Counted from the stretch's first letter, positions 42,501 to 51,885 are shown. The stretch: DNA of 64,000 nucleotides from Nakamurella alba (GCF_009707545.1 NZ_WLYK01000005.1:496001-560000); one strand, 5' to 3'. Notes: a model not told the origin generated them from the letters alone. Program-made: numbers and translations.

Positions 42501-44464
42501 GCCATCGCCTCGGTGCGCAGCCGGCCCAGGTCGTGGTGCAGCCGCTCCCACTCCTGCCGCTGCAGCGGGTCATCCAGCCGCCGGTGCACCTGGTCGATCC
42601 ACTGGCCGTTCAGCGCGGTGCGCCACTCGGCCTCGCTGCGCAGGTCCGCCGCCAGTGCGATCAGCGTGCCGGTGCCGGCCTGGCGTACCCGGTCCACATC
42701 AGCCAGCGACGCGCCCTCGACCGCGGCTGCCACCGTCGCGCGGCGATCCAGCAGTTCGGCGAACTCGGCGGCGTCCGGCAACTGGTCCAGGGCCGGCAGG
42801 GTGTAGCCGGCCTGGTCGGCGCGGGCGGACCCGACCTCGGCCGCCAACGTGCAGAACTCGCCGAACTCCGCTGCTGTCAACGGAAGTGGGGCATCGACGG
42901 CGAGCACGTCGGGGATGTGCACCAGCCGGGTCTCGTGGTCGGCGACCCACGCCGCCGCCGCGCCGGGCGTCAACGTGCCGTCGAGGGTCTTCACCTCGGC
43001 GGCCCGGGCATCCAGCAATTGGGTGTCCAACGCGGTGAGTTCTCGCTCCAGTTCGTCGAGACGTGTGTCCAGCTGCAGGATCCGCTGGTCGGCGTCCACC
43101 CGGTCGACCCGGCCGACACCGGCCTGGATCTGCTGGATGGAGGTCTCCAGCCGGCGGCGGCCCACCTCGTCGGCGCCGAGCACGGAGACGGTGAGGTCGC
43201 GGATGTCTTCCGGCACCTTCTCGGCCAGGACCTGCAGCGCCTGCTCCTTCTCGGCCACCACCAGTACCCGCCGGCCGTAGGCGACGTAGTGGGAGATGAG
43301 ATTGGCGATCGTGTGCGACTTCCCGGTGCCGGGCGGGCCCTGCACGGTGACGCCGGGGTGCCGCTGCACCAGCCGGATGATGCGCCGCTGCTCCTCGTTG
43401 GTGGCCAGCGGCAGCAGCAGCCGCTCGTCCGCCTCGTGGGTGGTGACCGTCTCGATCTCGGAGGTCATCACAGCCCGCAGCGGGGCCGGGATGGCGTCCG
43501 GGTGCGCGGTGTACAGGTCGCGCATCGCGTCGAGGAAGGCCTGCGCGTTCGGCGGCCGGCGGCGGGCGTGCAGCACCCAGCTGGTGTCGGCGACGGCGCT
43601 GGCCGACCGGCGCGGGGCGGTGGCGGCGACCACGCCCTCGTCGTCGACGGCGCGCACCAGGTCCTGCACCAGCTCGGCGAGAGTCGTTGCGTCCCAGGGA
43701 TCCGGGTTCTCCGCAGTGACCGAGTGCCGGACCGCGTTGTAGCCGGTGGCGTCGTGCTGCGGCAGCCCGTGCAGGTACCGGCTCTCCACCGACGGTGCGC
43801 CGGTCGGCCGGACCACGATCTGCTGGTCGTCGGTCTGCAGGTCGATCTCCACCGGCACGGTGATCAGCGGGTGGTCGACGATCCCGCCCGCCACCGACCA
43901 GCGCAGCCGGCCGAAACCCCAGACCAGCTCGACGGATTCGCGATCGGTGGTGAGCCGGTCCCGCTGCTCGAACAGGTCGCGGTGCAGCTTCTTCACCTTG
44001 CGCACCGACCGGTAGTCGGCCGCCCACGGCTGCCACACCGTCTCGATCCACTGCCGCGCCGGCTCGAGGTCGCGCTCCCAGGCCGCCGCGTTCTCCGCGC
44101 GGGCGGTGGCCTGCTCCTCCGGTGTCAGCGCATCCGGCGGGACGAAGGTCGGCGGGCTGACCAGCTCCGGTGGCTCGTCCGCCTCCAGCCGGCCGCCCTC
44201 CACCAGCAGATCGATCAGGTCGGCCGGAACGATCGGCTCGGCGGGCAGGTCCAGGAAGTCGACCCGCAGCCACACGTCCTCGCTGGGCCGGACCCTGACC
44301 GCCGGGTGCTTCGGCACATTCGCCGACAGCAGTCGGTACATGCCGGTCTCCGCGATGTCCCGGACGGCCGGGTTGCGCTGCGCGTCGTACGCGGCCAGGA
44401 ACTCGATCAGGTTCAGGACCTGCGCGTTCACCGTGGGGGTGGCCGGCTCAGGGGGTACCGACAC
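39539..44464 (-). CDS. Giant SF1 helicase fused to PD-(D/E)xK nuclease
   Basis: About 1641 residues. GTG 44464 is preferred for its GGGAGG ten bases upstream; the frame is open to 44524. After a roughly 370-residue N-terminal region come Walker A VQGPPGTGKSHT, a long helical insertion (about 450-1000), Walker B VIVIDEASQ, VVGDDKQTSP, LTEHFRCLPEI, DERDVMVLS and the arginine motif NVAASRARSQL, i.e. an Upf1/DNA2-like SF1 core. It is followed by a nuclease domain of the MTES_1575/DUF559 type (KIDLVV, then LAIESDAD) and a C-terminal winged-helix-like tail (DITRSEVRAL-like region). Such helicase-nuclease giants are typical of phage-defence loci. A decayed copy of its 3' end lies at 21340-21615. Confidence 0.87.
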   Translation of the reverse strand: MSVPPEPATPTVNAQVLNLIEFLAAYDAQRNPAVRDIAETGMYRLLSANVPKHPAVRVRPSEDVWLRVDFLDLPAEPIVPADLIDLLVEGGRLEADEPPELVSPPTFVPPDALTPEEQATARAENAAAWERDLEPARQWIETVWQPWAADYRSVRKVKKLHRDLFEQRDRLTTDRESVELVWGFGRLRWSVAGGIVDHPLITVPVEIDLQTDDQQIVVRPTGAPSVESRYLHGLPQHDATGYNAVRHSVTAENPDPWDATTLAELVQDLVRAVDDEGVVAATAPRRSASAVADTSWVLHARRRPPNAQAFLDAMRDLYTAHPDAIPAPLRAVMTSEIETVTTHEADERLLLPLATNEEQRRIIRLVQRHPGVTVQGPPGTGKSHTIANLISHYVAYGRRVLVVAEKEQALQVLAEKVPEDIRDLTVSVLGADEVGRRRLETSIQQIQAGVGRVDRVDADQRILQLDTRLDELERELTALDTQLLDARAAEVKTLDGTLTPGAAAAWVADHETRLVHIPDVLAVDAPLPLTAAEFGEFCTLAAEVGSARADQAGYTLPALDQLPDAAEFAELLDRRATVAAAVEGASLADVDRVRQAGTGTLIALAADLRSEAEWRTALNGQWIDQVHRRLDDPLQRQEWERLHHDLGRLRTEAMALRSGLITHRVSVAAGVTVADLEDARQKMAGGGKLGMFARDAKRAVAQCDVDGHQPATADEVALCIAQLQLQDHRRDLYTRWANQAQPLGAAALSQTPEEDVRFALDELGGVLGASPRLAALAERAVAAGLPAPTAASLTDVAVTAETAAGVLDLDSIDARLDAVGEYLRSDVADASPLWRHLADALTDRDRVAWSENVQAVDTLVDIAPAALQLRLLRERLKAAAPLWTSEILQDPARGGKAEEFEDTWRWRRLDCWVASVTALPSPGALQHRIDDLTGERGRTVVELVGERAWRRLVDAIGTPERQALSAYLKAVNRFGKTGGRFAARWLEEMRQALDESKTAVPVWIMPTARALTSFRPTVEPPFDVIVIDEASQINFSALPLLSLAKAAIVVGDDKQTSPENVGLDRQRVFDLMDDYLTGIPKYRTLFDPDNSLYDLAAQKFPDVVMLTEHFRCLPEIIGYSNTVAYDGRVIPLRDKAPHPGWTPLGVITVDGGRRVGDVNADEATVVADLIAELCADPAYEGMTFGVVSLLGTAQSKLINDMLYDRLDLETLQARRIRCGEPANFQGDERDVMVLSTVVDPSGRIGAMTSARDLRRINVAASRARSQLWVVTSVTPEDLPRGDFRAQLIAYCSEPAAPRAIGEGLRERCESELERKVLEHVRSAGFVDVDVQRQVGRHKIDLVVNGPDGRLAIESDADRWRGAEAWRQEQSRVQVLERSGWSFERVRASSYYRDPDATMEPIFDRLALLGIHPDAGVEPPPRTTLRTVIVDSLAPTTDLDLPGAVEDDEDEVVEVPADAVHTPLGTYVEWVPRELPPVSQGNRKQILPGILDIVGVEGPILAGRLYRLYAKAAGQNRTGAAIKRVLADVVKHALRDGTLARIDDRSTPEEITLYLPETEPVLVRDRGPRDLTDIPRSEVRALMDLLELGAELDEDGRRAVLGEYGITRLTGKARAYLDRSAAPHRGAAVGNDHDRSSSLRGE

Positions 44465-44527
44465 GCCTGCGCCACCTCCCTGCTCGCTCCCGGAGTCCCC
44501 GATCATGCCAGGTCCGGGTGTCACGCT

Positions 44528-45865
44528 TCAGGGCGCGTCGATGGTGGCGATCGGGGTGCCGGTGGCGGTTGCGGTGGGTTCGAAGAAGAACATCTTGCTG
44601 TTGTGGACCAGCCACACCCCGTGGTCGGTCATGGTTGGGACGGAGGCCGGAAGCATTCGGAGTCCGGCCGAGTTCGTGGACAGGTCGAAGACGGTGAACG
44701 CCCGGTCACCGTCCTGCCACAGCCCGAGCCTGAACTGGTCCGTCACGAAGGCTGCCGAACCGTCAGCGGTGCCCGATCTGCCGAGCTCGCCCAGCCAGGC
44801 CGCGGGGATGTCAGCCACCACGTCGAAGTTCTCGTCCAGCACCTCGAACCCGTCCTCGGCCAGAGCGAAGACGGTGCCGTCGGGAAAGAGGGCCTCGGTG
44901 CTCCGCGGTGGGTCCGCCGGGTCGATCCGCTCGGTGGTGCCGGTGTCGACGTCGACGAGCAGTCGGAGCGGTGGGGCGCTGCGGCAGAGGATGCTCAACT
45001 GCTCGACGTACGGTGAGCTGGAGCAGTTGTTGTTGCAGTTGAAGATGTCCTCACAGATCAGACCGACCTCGGATGTGGTCAGGTCGGGGTTGATGCGGCG
45101 AAGTGTGACGCCCTTGTCCTCGGCGGATCTCTCGACCAATGCTGCATACACACCCGTCCCGGAGGCCACCAGATAGTCCCCGCTCGCGAACATGGATTCG
45201 CCGTCGATCGATTCCGGACCGATCAGTTCGGCGCCGGACGGGTCGAGGCCGAACACCTGCGAGCCGTCCGGGGTGTCCACCAGGTACCCCCAGACCCGGC
45301 CGTCGGCCGTCCGCACCAGGGACTCGACGCGGCCCTGTGGAGCCAGGATGTGGGTCTGCAGCAATTCCCCGGTTCGTGCATCCAGGACCAGGACGCCGGG
45401 CGGCACGCTGCACTGGTCGGCCGGATCGCAGAAGTCGCGGTCGATCTCCACCGGCACGAACATCCGGTCGCCGACCACCACCGGTGGACCGTCGTCGTTG
45501 ATGTGGATGGCCTGCTCCAGGGTCGGAAACCCGGGCAGATCGTCGTCGTCGTGCACGGCGATCACCGCCGTGATCGCCAGGCCGCTGCCGATATGCGCCA
45601 TCCAGTCCGCGGTCCGGACCGGTCCGGACGTCGCTCCTGGCGGCTCCGTCGTCCGCGTTGGTTCCGAGGCCTGTCCGGATGCCGACGCGGTGGTGGTGAC
45701 CCGGTCGGTTGCTGTGGGCGAGGTAGTGGTGGAGGCGGTGCTGGTCGGGACCGGCACCGCGAAGCTGGTCACCGCCCGGACTCCGCTGCCGGCGACGGCA
45801 CCCGCGCAACCACTCAAGACCAGCGCCGCCACAGCGGCAGTCACCATCGATCGAGTCCGTGCCAC
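44528..45865 (-). CDS. Lipoprotein, tandem paralogue 3 of 3
   Basis: 445 residues from the GTG at 45865. The signal peptide has lipobox LVLSGC, followed by a Thr/Ser-rich linker. The mature domain begins ADWMAHIGSGLAITAVIAVH, and later reads TGELLQTHILAPQGRVESLV and DGRVWGYLVDTPDGSQVFGL, ending in TATATGTPIATIDAP. Repeating strand-turn units with D-G-R-V-W and variable Cys pairs suggest an extracellular beta-propeller (inference). It shares this plan with the two genes upstream. Its stop lies about 60 bases before the helicase start, so co-transcription is possible. Ligand and role unknown. Confidence 0.78.
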   Translation of the reverse strand: MARTRSMVTAAVAALVLSGCAGAVAGSGVRAVTSFAVPVPTSTASTTTSPTATDRVTTTASASGQASEPTRTTEPPGATSGPVRTADWMAHIGSGLAITAVIAVHDDDDLPGFPTLEQAIHINDDGPPVVVGDRMFVPVEIDRDFCDPADQCSVPPGVLVLDARTGELLQTHILAPQGRVESLVRTADGRVWGYLVDTPDGSQVFGLDPSGAELIGPESIDGESMFASGDYLVASGTGVYAALVERSAEDKGVTLRRINPDLTTSEVGLICEDIFNCNNNCSSSPYVEQLSILCRSAPPLRLLVDVDTGTTERIDPADPPRSTEALFPDGTVFALAEDGFEVLDENFDVVADIPAAWLGELGRSGTADGSAAFVTDQFRLGLWQDGDRAFTVFDLSTNSAGLRMLPASVPTMTDHGVWLVHNSKMFFFEPTATATGTPIATIDAP

Positions 45866-45936
45866 CGCGCACCCCCGGTCCGGAAAGTCCGTTTCGCCGG
45901 AGTCTAGGGATGCTTGCTCGCCCTGGAAAGGGCAGG

Positions 45937-47319
45937 TCAGGACGCGTCGATGGTCGCGATCGTCCGGCGGCCCGCGGACGCCCGCGGCTCCACCAGCAGG
46001 ATCCCGGTCGGCGACACCCACCACACCCCGGTCGTGCCCAGCACCGGGACGGCGCCGGCGGGCGCCGGCAGTCCGGCGGAGTTCCTGCTCACGGTGACGG
46101 CCATCGTGGCGTCGCTCCGGCCGTCCCAGTTCCCGAGCTCACCGGAGTCGGTGGCGAAGGCGACCGCGTGCATGGCCGTGTCCCATCCGGTGATCTGCCC
46201 CCGGTGCGGCGCCGCCACCGTCCGGCCCGGCTGGAATTCACGCGACCAGAGCTGGAAACCGGTGGCACCGGCCACGACATGGTCGCCGTCGATCGTCGTG
46301 ATGGCGACCTTCGCCGGTCCGGCCGGCGGCTCGACGATCTTGGTGGTCAGCGCGCGCGTGGCCGGATCGACGGTCATCCATCGCACCCGGTTGATCTGGC
46401 AGAGGATCTGGACCTTGTCGAAGCTCCAGGTGCTGGTGCAGTCCTGACCGCAGTAGACCCGTTGGTCGCAGAGTTCGATCACCGGCGTCGTCGTGCCGCG
46501 GCCGTCGTGCCTCAGGAGCGTGACGTAGTCGTCGTGCGGGGCGCGGTAGACGTCGACGACGAAGACGTCGTTGTACGCCGTCGCGAGGTAGTTCGTCACC
46601 ACCATCGACCGGTTGCGCGTCTCGACGGTCCGCGCCGACATGGCGACGCCGCCCCAATCGGTGAGCCCGAACAGCTGGGTGCTGCCGTCGGTGCCCTGCA
46701 ACAGGCCCCAGACGGTGCCGTTGTAGGTGCGGACGAGATCGACGATCCGGCCGGACTCGGCGAGCACGAATCGATCCACCGGCTGCCCGGTGAAGGAGTC
46801 GAGGAGGAAGACCGCGGGGCGCTCCGGGCATCCCCCGCACTCGGGTGTCAACGACGCCGGTACGAAGAGGAAGTGACCGCTCGTCAGTGCCAGCTTCGGG
46901 TTGATCGAGACGGCGCCCCACAACTGTGGCCCGCGCCCGAATCCGGGGTCGCCCTCGTGCACCGCGATCGCTCCGGTGATCGCCATGCCGCCGGGGATCT
47001 GGTCGATCCACCTCGTCGGGTCCGGCAGGCCGTCAGCGGGTGCGGCACCCGCGGCGGGGTCCGGGGATGCGGACGCCGCCGATGATGATCCGCCGGCGGT
47101 CGTGATGGAGGACGCGGGAGCTGGACCGACAGAGGTGCTCTCGGCTGCCACGGCCCTGTCCTCGGCGACCGTCGGTGCGCAACCGGTCAGCGCCAGCAAG
47201 GTGGCGACAACTGCGCAGACCCGGCGGAATCTCTTGCGGGAGTGTGGCCCGGCCGAGGTCCGGGCGCGAGGCGACCCTGGTGCGTGGAAGTGCGAAGGCA
47301 ATGGGTCCCCCGGCGACAT
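45937..47319 (-). CDS. Lipoprotein, tandem paralogue 2 of 3
   Basis: About 460 residues from the ATG at 47319; the start is uncertain because no ribosome site is clear and an upstream ATG exists. After a long basic N-terminal stretch comes RVCAVVATLLALTGCAP (lipobox LTGC), a Ser/Thr/Ala linker and the shared domain starting DQIPGGMAITGAIAVHEGD, with VFLLDSFTGQPVDRFVLAES, then GRIVDLVRTYNGTVWGLLQG, and ending RRTIATIDAS. It is more divergent from the other two copies than they are from each other. Predicted to be a surface-anchored propeller-like protein of unknown role. Confidence 0.76.
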   Translation of the reverse strand: MSPGDPLPSHFHAPGSPRARTSAGPHSRKRFRRVCAVVATLLALTGCAPTVAEDRAVAAESTSVGPAPASSITTAGGSSSAASASPDPAAGAAPADGLPDPTRWIDQIPGGMAITGAIAVHEGDPGFGRGPQLWGAVSINPKLALTSGHFLFVPASLTPECGGCPERPAVFLLDSFTGQPVDRFVLAESGRIVDLVRTYNGTVWGLLQGTDGSTQLFGLTDWGGVAMSARTVETRNRSMVVTNYLATAYNDVFVVDVYRAPHDDYVTLLRHDGRGTTTPVIELCDQRVYCGQDCTSTWSFDKVQILCQINRVRWMTVDPATRALTTKIVEPPAGPAKVAITTIDGDHVVAGATGFQLWSREFQPGRTVAAPHRGQITGWDTAMHAVAFATDSGELGNWDGRSDATMAVTVSRNSAGLPAPAGAVPVLGTTGVWWVSPTGILLVEPRASAGRRTIATIDAS

Positions 47320-47448
47320 GGTCCCGCCGATCGGGATCCCGGCCGGAGGGTATGTCTCTTGATCGACACGGCGGGCGGGGCCGACTAGATGTGACACGGC
47401 CGTGGCCGGCGGTTCCCCCGGACGTTGGTCAGGACCCGGGTGCCCTTG

Positions 47449-48690
47449 TCACGCAGTGTCGATGGTCGCGATCGGGGTGCGGGTGGTGGTCGCCGTCGGC
47501 TCCAGCAAGAACATGCCCCATCGGGAGACCCACCAGACGCCGGTGGAGGTGAGGACAGGCTCGGCCCACTGCCGGAGGTTCAGCCCCGCGGAGTTGTTCT
47601 TCACGATCATGGTGGTGAACTCCGGGGCCGTGCGGTCCCACAGCCCGAGCTGGGAGCCGTCGGTGGTGTAGGCCGCAGCTCCGGCCACCGCGTCGAACCC
47701 GTCGGTGTCGCCGACCCGCACCGCCGCCACGTCACCGATGACGGTGAAGTCACGGTCGAGCAGGTCGTAGGCATCCTTCTTCGGGCTCATCATCGTGCCG
47801 TCAGGGAAGGACCCTCTGATGATGCCGGGGGTCGTGTCCTCGGGGTAGGTGGTGCTGACATCCTTGGTCTCGACGTCGACGGTCCACAGCCCCATTCCGG
47901 TGTACTGGCAGAGGATCTCGACCGCGACCTGATCGTCGATCGGCATGTTGGTGCAGTTGGTGGCGCACCTCGACAGATCGTCGCAGAGCTCGACGACCGG
48001 AGTGGTCGCCAGGTCCTGGTCGAACGCCAGGAGGTCGACGTGCCCGGTGAAGGAGTCCCCGACGGCGTGCGCCAGGAACACGTCCGCGCCGCGTGAGGCG
48101 AGGTAGTTGTACGAATACGAATCCGACGTCGCCTCGACCCCGTCGATCGGGACGGTGTCCACCAGCTCGCCGGTCGGCTCCAGCACCGCGATGCTCATGC
48201 CGTCGGCCGTCCCCCAGAGCAGGGCCCACACCCGGCCGTCCTCGGCCCTGATCACGTCGATGATCCCGCCGGAGTCCGCCAGCACGTGGGTCTCCACCAG
48301 TTCGCCGGTGCCCGCGTCCAGCACGAACATCCCCGGCGGGGAATCGCATCCCGAGCAGGCGTCGGAGGAGAGGTCGGCCGGGACGAACAGCCGGTTCCCG
48401 CTGACGACGGTGTCTGTCGGCTTGATCTCGAAGGTGTCGGGCAGCATCGGGAATGCCTCGAGCCCGTCGTCGTCCTCGTGCACCGCGACCACCGCGGTGA
48501 TCGCCATCCCACCCTCGACGCTCCCGATCCAGCCGGAGACGTCGGGTGCGATCGGGGTCGCGGGCTCGCCCGCCGTGCTGCCGCTCCCGCTCACGTTCGA
48601 CCGGGCCGGCGAGCCGGCCACCGACGAGGAACATCCGGCGAGGGTCAGCAAGGCCGCGCACACTGCGACCGTCATGCGGAACTTCTTCAC
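47449..48690 (-). CDS. Lipoprotein, tandem paralogue 1 of 3
   Basis: 413 residues from the GTG at 48690 (AGGGGTG upstream). The signal ends in LTLAGC. The mature domain repeats the plan of its two neighbours: GWIGSVEGGMAITAVVAVHE, FVLDAGTGELVETHVLADSG, DVIRAEDGRVWALLWG and a C-terminal TATTTRTPIATID. A Cys cluster (CDDLSRCATNC) corresponds to CEDIFNCNNNC in paralogue 3 and CDQRVYCGQDC in paralogue 2, so a conserved disulphide-rich loop marks the family. Exported and membrane anchored; function unknown. Confidence 0.78.
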   Translation of the reverse strand: MKKFRMTVAVCAALLTLAGCSSSVAGSPARSNVSGSGSTAGEPATPIAPDVSGWIGSVEGGMAITAVVAVHEDDDGLEAFPMLPDTFEIKPTDTVVSGNRLFVPADLSSDACSGCDSPPGMFVLDAGTGELVETHVLADSGGIIDVIRAEDGRVWALLWGTADGMSIAVLEPTGELVDTVPIDGVEATSDSYSYNYLASRGADVFLAHAVGDSFTGHVDLLAFDQDLATTPVVELCDDLSRCATNCTNMPIDDQVAVEILCQYTGMGLWTVDVETKDVSTTYPEDTTPGIIRGSFPDGTMMSPKKDAYDLLDRDFTVIGDVAAVRVGDTDGFDAVAGAAAYTTDGSQLGLWDRTAPEFTTMIVKNNSAGLNLRQWAEPVLTSTGVWWVSRWGMFLLEPTATTTRTPIATIDTA

Positions 48691-48752
48691 GCCCACACCC
48701 CTGGTCCGATCTGTCCGGTTCAGTCCAGGGTAAGGGCATCGCAGAGGTCTGT

Positions 48753-51700
48753 TCAGCCGACAGTGGTGAAGAGACTCCCGTCCGTGCGATTCACGACGCC
48801 GCAATGGCCGCCTGCGGAACACGAGACCCGGAAATAGTTCGCGTAGTCGCTGAGCGTGCCCATGTCGACCGGCGCCGGACTCCACGTAGCGCCGTTGAAG
48901 GTGAGCACACGGCCGCGGATGTCCGTGGACACACAGAAGTTCGCGGATGCGCAGGAGAGATCTGCGGAAGAGCCACGTTCCGGTATGAGTCGCACAGGAT
49001 CGGTCCACACTCCGTCCTCGAGGTAGGCCACGAAGCTATGGCCGTTCCAGTCGCTGTAATCCAGTCCGGTGGCCACGCAGGTGTCTCCGGCGACGCATGC
49101 GACCCGAGTCAGCCCGCTGCCGACCGACACGGTCGTGGGATCGGACCATGCAGTCCCGTCCCAGGTCAGAGCAGTCCCCGAGCGTGGTCGGCCGTCAGGA
49201 ATGGTGATGTCAACAACTGCGACGCAGAAGTCCGGGCGTGAGCAGGACACATCGGTCACTTCGTAGTCGGAGGTCGGACCGCCGGCCGGGAACTCCCCAT
49301 GGCTGGTCCAACTCGTCCCGTCGTAGGTCGACCAGCGGTTGCCGGTGCCGATCGACATGCAGAAGGTCGTATTCGCACAGGTCAAGAGATGGGGGCGGTC
49401 CGCGGGGTTCATGCTGGATGTCTCTGTCCAGTCGCTACCGTCGAATATCCATGTGTGGATGCCGACCGCAATGCAATCCGACATCGTTGAACAGCTGATC
49501 AGACCTGGACCGGGCGCAGGCACTTGATCGTCATCGACGATCGGAAATACATCCCCGTTCTCGTTGACGCTGCCCCCGGACACCAGGACCATGCAGCCGT
49601 CGTCGGCGCAAGAGAACGCGCCCGGCTCCGGGTGGCGGGCCTCGACCCGCTCGCCCAGAACGCCATCGGTCCACAACGCAGTGTTATCGCCGAACGACAT
49701 CATGCATTGCGCAGGTCCGAAACACGAGGCAGCGCCAAAGTAGTTCAGGGCGGGAATCGGCGCCCATTCCGAACCGTCGAACCGGAAGTCGAAGTTGAGC
49801 GATCCTCCGACCAGGCAGCCCGTGGATGACCAGCAGGAAAGGCCACTGATCGAATACCGACTCTGGCTGTCGACGATGGCCACTTCCGACCACGTCGCCC
49901 CGTCGAAGGTGCTGTACCCATCGCCATAGTCAACCCCGGTCAACATGCAGAACGTCGGCGACGTGCATACCAGGTCTGCATTGGAGAAATCGGCAAATCC
50001 GGTGGCGATCGGCGCCGACCAGACCACGCCGTTCCAGAGCTGCATTCCGCTCTCGGTGCCGAGCATGGCCATGCACCAGGTGGTCGTCGGGCATTCGAGG
50101 TCGACGAGGCCGTCGGAAAGTATTGATCCTGCAGATGACCAAGTGAGGCCGTCGTACTTGTAGTACGTCCCATCCGCGGCGGCCATGCACATGGTGGAAC
50201 TCGCGCAGTCGAGTTCGCGGACAAAGCGGCCGGCACTGACCAACTGGGTCGGGGACGACCACGACGCTCCGTTCCACACGGCTACGGATGATCCGCCGGT
50301 GATGGCAGCGCAGAAGCTCGACGATACGCAGGTGATGTCGGATCGTTCGACAACCGGAAGTTGGGCCTTCCATGTGGTGCCGTCGAACTGCTGCACACGG
50401 GTTCGGTCAGAGCCGAGGCAGAAGTTTTCGGAGGGACACGACAAGGTCCACAGCGAGTCGGACGTTCCGCCGGCGGTGATCGGGGTGTTCCAGTTCGGTG
50501 CAGGGGCGAGATCGGTGTCCAACACGAATCCGGTGCCATCCGCGACGAGGTCGATCGGCCCGGTGCTGTTGTTCGTCAGTGTGATCCGTCGTCCCTCGCC
50601 CGTCGGCAGGAGCACCGAATTGGTGATGCCCTGTCCCGCAGTGAAGTTGACGACCGTGGCCCGCTTCGCCGGGGAGCCGGCCGGTGCGACCGCCAGACTG
50701 CCGGAGCGGCTGGGGGCGACAACGGTCAGCGCCGCGAGCACCGTCGACACGCCGGTCGCAGGGACACCGAACCGACCGGTCAGTGACACCGTGATGGCGC
50801 CGCCCGCCCTCACGCGCGCCTTGCTGGCACCCTGCCCGGTCCGGGTGTCCAGCAGCCGTGCAGGATCGATGGATGCGTAGCCGCCGGCGACCTCCGGCGC
50901 TCCTGATCGGAACCAGCCCGTCGTGTCGGCAACAAGGTCGATGGGTCCTCCACTTCGGTTGGTCAGCACGACCCGGCCGCCCTCACCCATCGGCATCAGG
51001 GCGGTGGCGGTGATGCTCTGGCGTGCGGCGAAGTTGATGACGACGGCGGTTCTCCCGGGCGCGCCCTTCGGCGCGACGGCCAAGGTTCCGCTGGCGCCCG
51101 GTCCGACAACGGTGAGCGCCGAGACGACGGTTCCGACGCCGTTCGACGGAATCCCCGATCTGCGGGTGAAGGCCACTTCGATGGAGGCTCCCGCAGCCAG
51201 CCGGGCCTTCGGGGCGCCGTTCCCGGTGCGGGTGTCCAACTGACGGACCGGATCGACGGCGACGTAGGCCCCGGGGACCAGGAACTGGTTGCCGGCGTGG
51301 TACCAGCCGGTCACGTCGGCAACCAGGTCGATGTAGCCGGCGCTGACGTTGGTCAGGACGACCTGTCCCTCGAAACCGATCGGGAGCAGGGTCGTCCCGG
51401 TGATGCTCTTCCCGGCGGCGAAGTTGATGACCACGGCCTTCTTGTCGATGTCGCCATCTGGCGCGACTGACAGGGTGCCGGTGTTCCCCGGGCCGACGAC
51501 GGTCAGCGCCGCTGCCACCGCCCGCACATCGGTGCCGGGGATCCCACCGCGCCCGGTGAAGGCGACGGTGATCGAGGCGCCAGGGCGGATCCTCGCCTTC
51601 GGTGCACCGTTGCCGGTACGGGTGTCGAGAAGGCGCACAGGGTCCACGGGCGAGAAGGTGCCTGTGACTGGATCGGCAGCCGCACTGCCCGCTTGCTCTG

Positions 51701-51842
51701 CGGCTGTCGTCGGCGGCGCGGCGACCAGCGGAACTGCGGCGGCGGCGGCGGCGGCGACCGGAGTCAGCCCTGCTGCCAGCAGCAGTGCTGCCAACAGGAC
51801 ACGTCCGGCACGGAAGGACGGGATGCGACGGTGCGAATTCAT
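48753..51842 (-). CDS. Exported RLLDTR/propeller protein, copy A
   Basis: 1029 residues from the ATG at 51842, after a signal peptide (RVLLAALLLAAGLTPVAAAA). Three modules of about 125 residues follow, each opening P-V-R-L/Q-L-DTRTG-G and containing GRGGIP or RSGIP, ALTVVGP, VVINFAA and GWY/F elements (about 65-450). The C-terminal half has 14 Cys-pair repeats such as LSCPSENFC, ITCVSSSFC and LECPTTTWC, each followed by a W-N-G-x-x-W-type strand. Repeat 7 has the variant SCFGPAQC and repeat 8 the short SCADDGC. This suggests two seven-bladed propellers closed by disulphides (inference). No cell-wall sorting motif is seen, so it is probably secreted. Confidence 0.83.
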   Translation of the reverse strand: MNSHRRIPSFRAGRVLLAALLLAAGLTPVAAAAAAAVPLVAAPPTTAAEQAGSAAADPVTGTFSPVDPVRLLDTRTGNGAPKARIRPGASITVAFTGRGGIPGTDVRAVAAALTVVGPGNTGTLSVAPDGDIDKKAVVINFAAGKSITGTTLLPIGFEGQVVLTNVSAGYIDLVADVTGWYHAGNQFLVPGAYVAVDPVRQLDTRTGNGAPKARLAAGASIEVAFTRRSGIPSNGVGTVVSALTVVGPGASGTLAVAPKGAPGRTAVVINFAARQSITATALMPMGEGGRVVLTNRSGGPIDLVADTTGWFRSGAPEVAGGYASIDPARLLDTRTGQGASKARVRAGGAITVSLTGRFGVPATGVSTVLAALTVVAPSRSGSLAVAPAGSPAKRATVVNFTAGQGITNSVLLPTGEGRRITLTNNSTGPIDLVADGTGFVLDTDLAPAPNWNTPITAGGTSDSLWTLSCPSENFCLGSDRTRVQQFDGTTWKAQLPVVERSDITCVSSSFCAAITGGSSVAVWNGASWSSPTQLVSAGRFVRELDCASSTMCMAAADGTYYKYDGLTWSSAGSILSDGLVDLECPTTTWCMAMLGTESGMQLWNGVVWSAPIATGFADFSNADLVCTSPTFCMLTGVDYGDGYSTFDGATWSEVAIVDSQSRYSISGLSCWSSTGCLVGGSLNFDFRFDGSEWAPIPALNYFGAASCFGPAQCMMSFGDNTALWTDGVLGERVEARHPEPGAFSCADDGCMVLVSGGSVNENGDVFPIVDDDQVPAPGPGLISCSTMSDCIAVGIHTWIFDGSDWTETSSMNPADRPHLLTCANTTFCMSIGTGNRWSTYDGTSWTSHGEFPAGGPTSDYEVTDVSCSRPDFCVAVVDITIPDGRPRSGTALTWDGTAWSDPTTVSVGSGLTRVACVAGDTCVATGLDYSDWNGHSFVAYLEDGVWTDPVRLIPERGSSADLSCASANFCVSTDIRGRVLTFNGATWSPAPVDMGTLSDYANYFRVSCSAGGHCGVVNRTDGSLFTTVG

Positions 51843-51885
51843 GGAGCCCCCAGCTACGCGGTCACGGCGACCCCGGGACCCGGCC

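Noticed and set aside
42242..45016. A 924-codon plus-strand open frame opposite the helicase gene
   Set aside because: Its residues are His/Arg/Gln-rich with no motif; the minus strand carries the intact helicase core and coupled neighbours.
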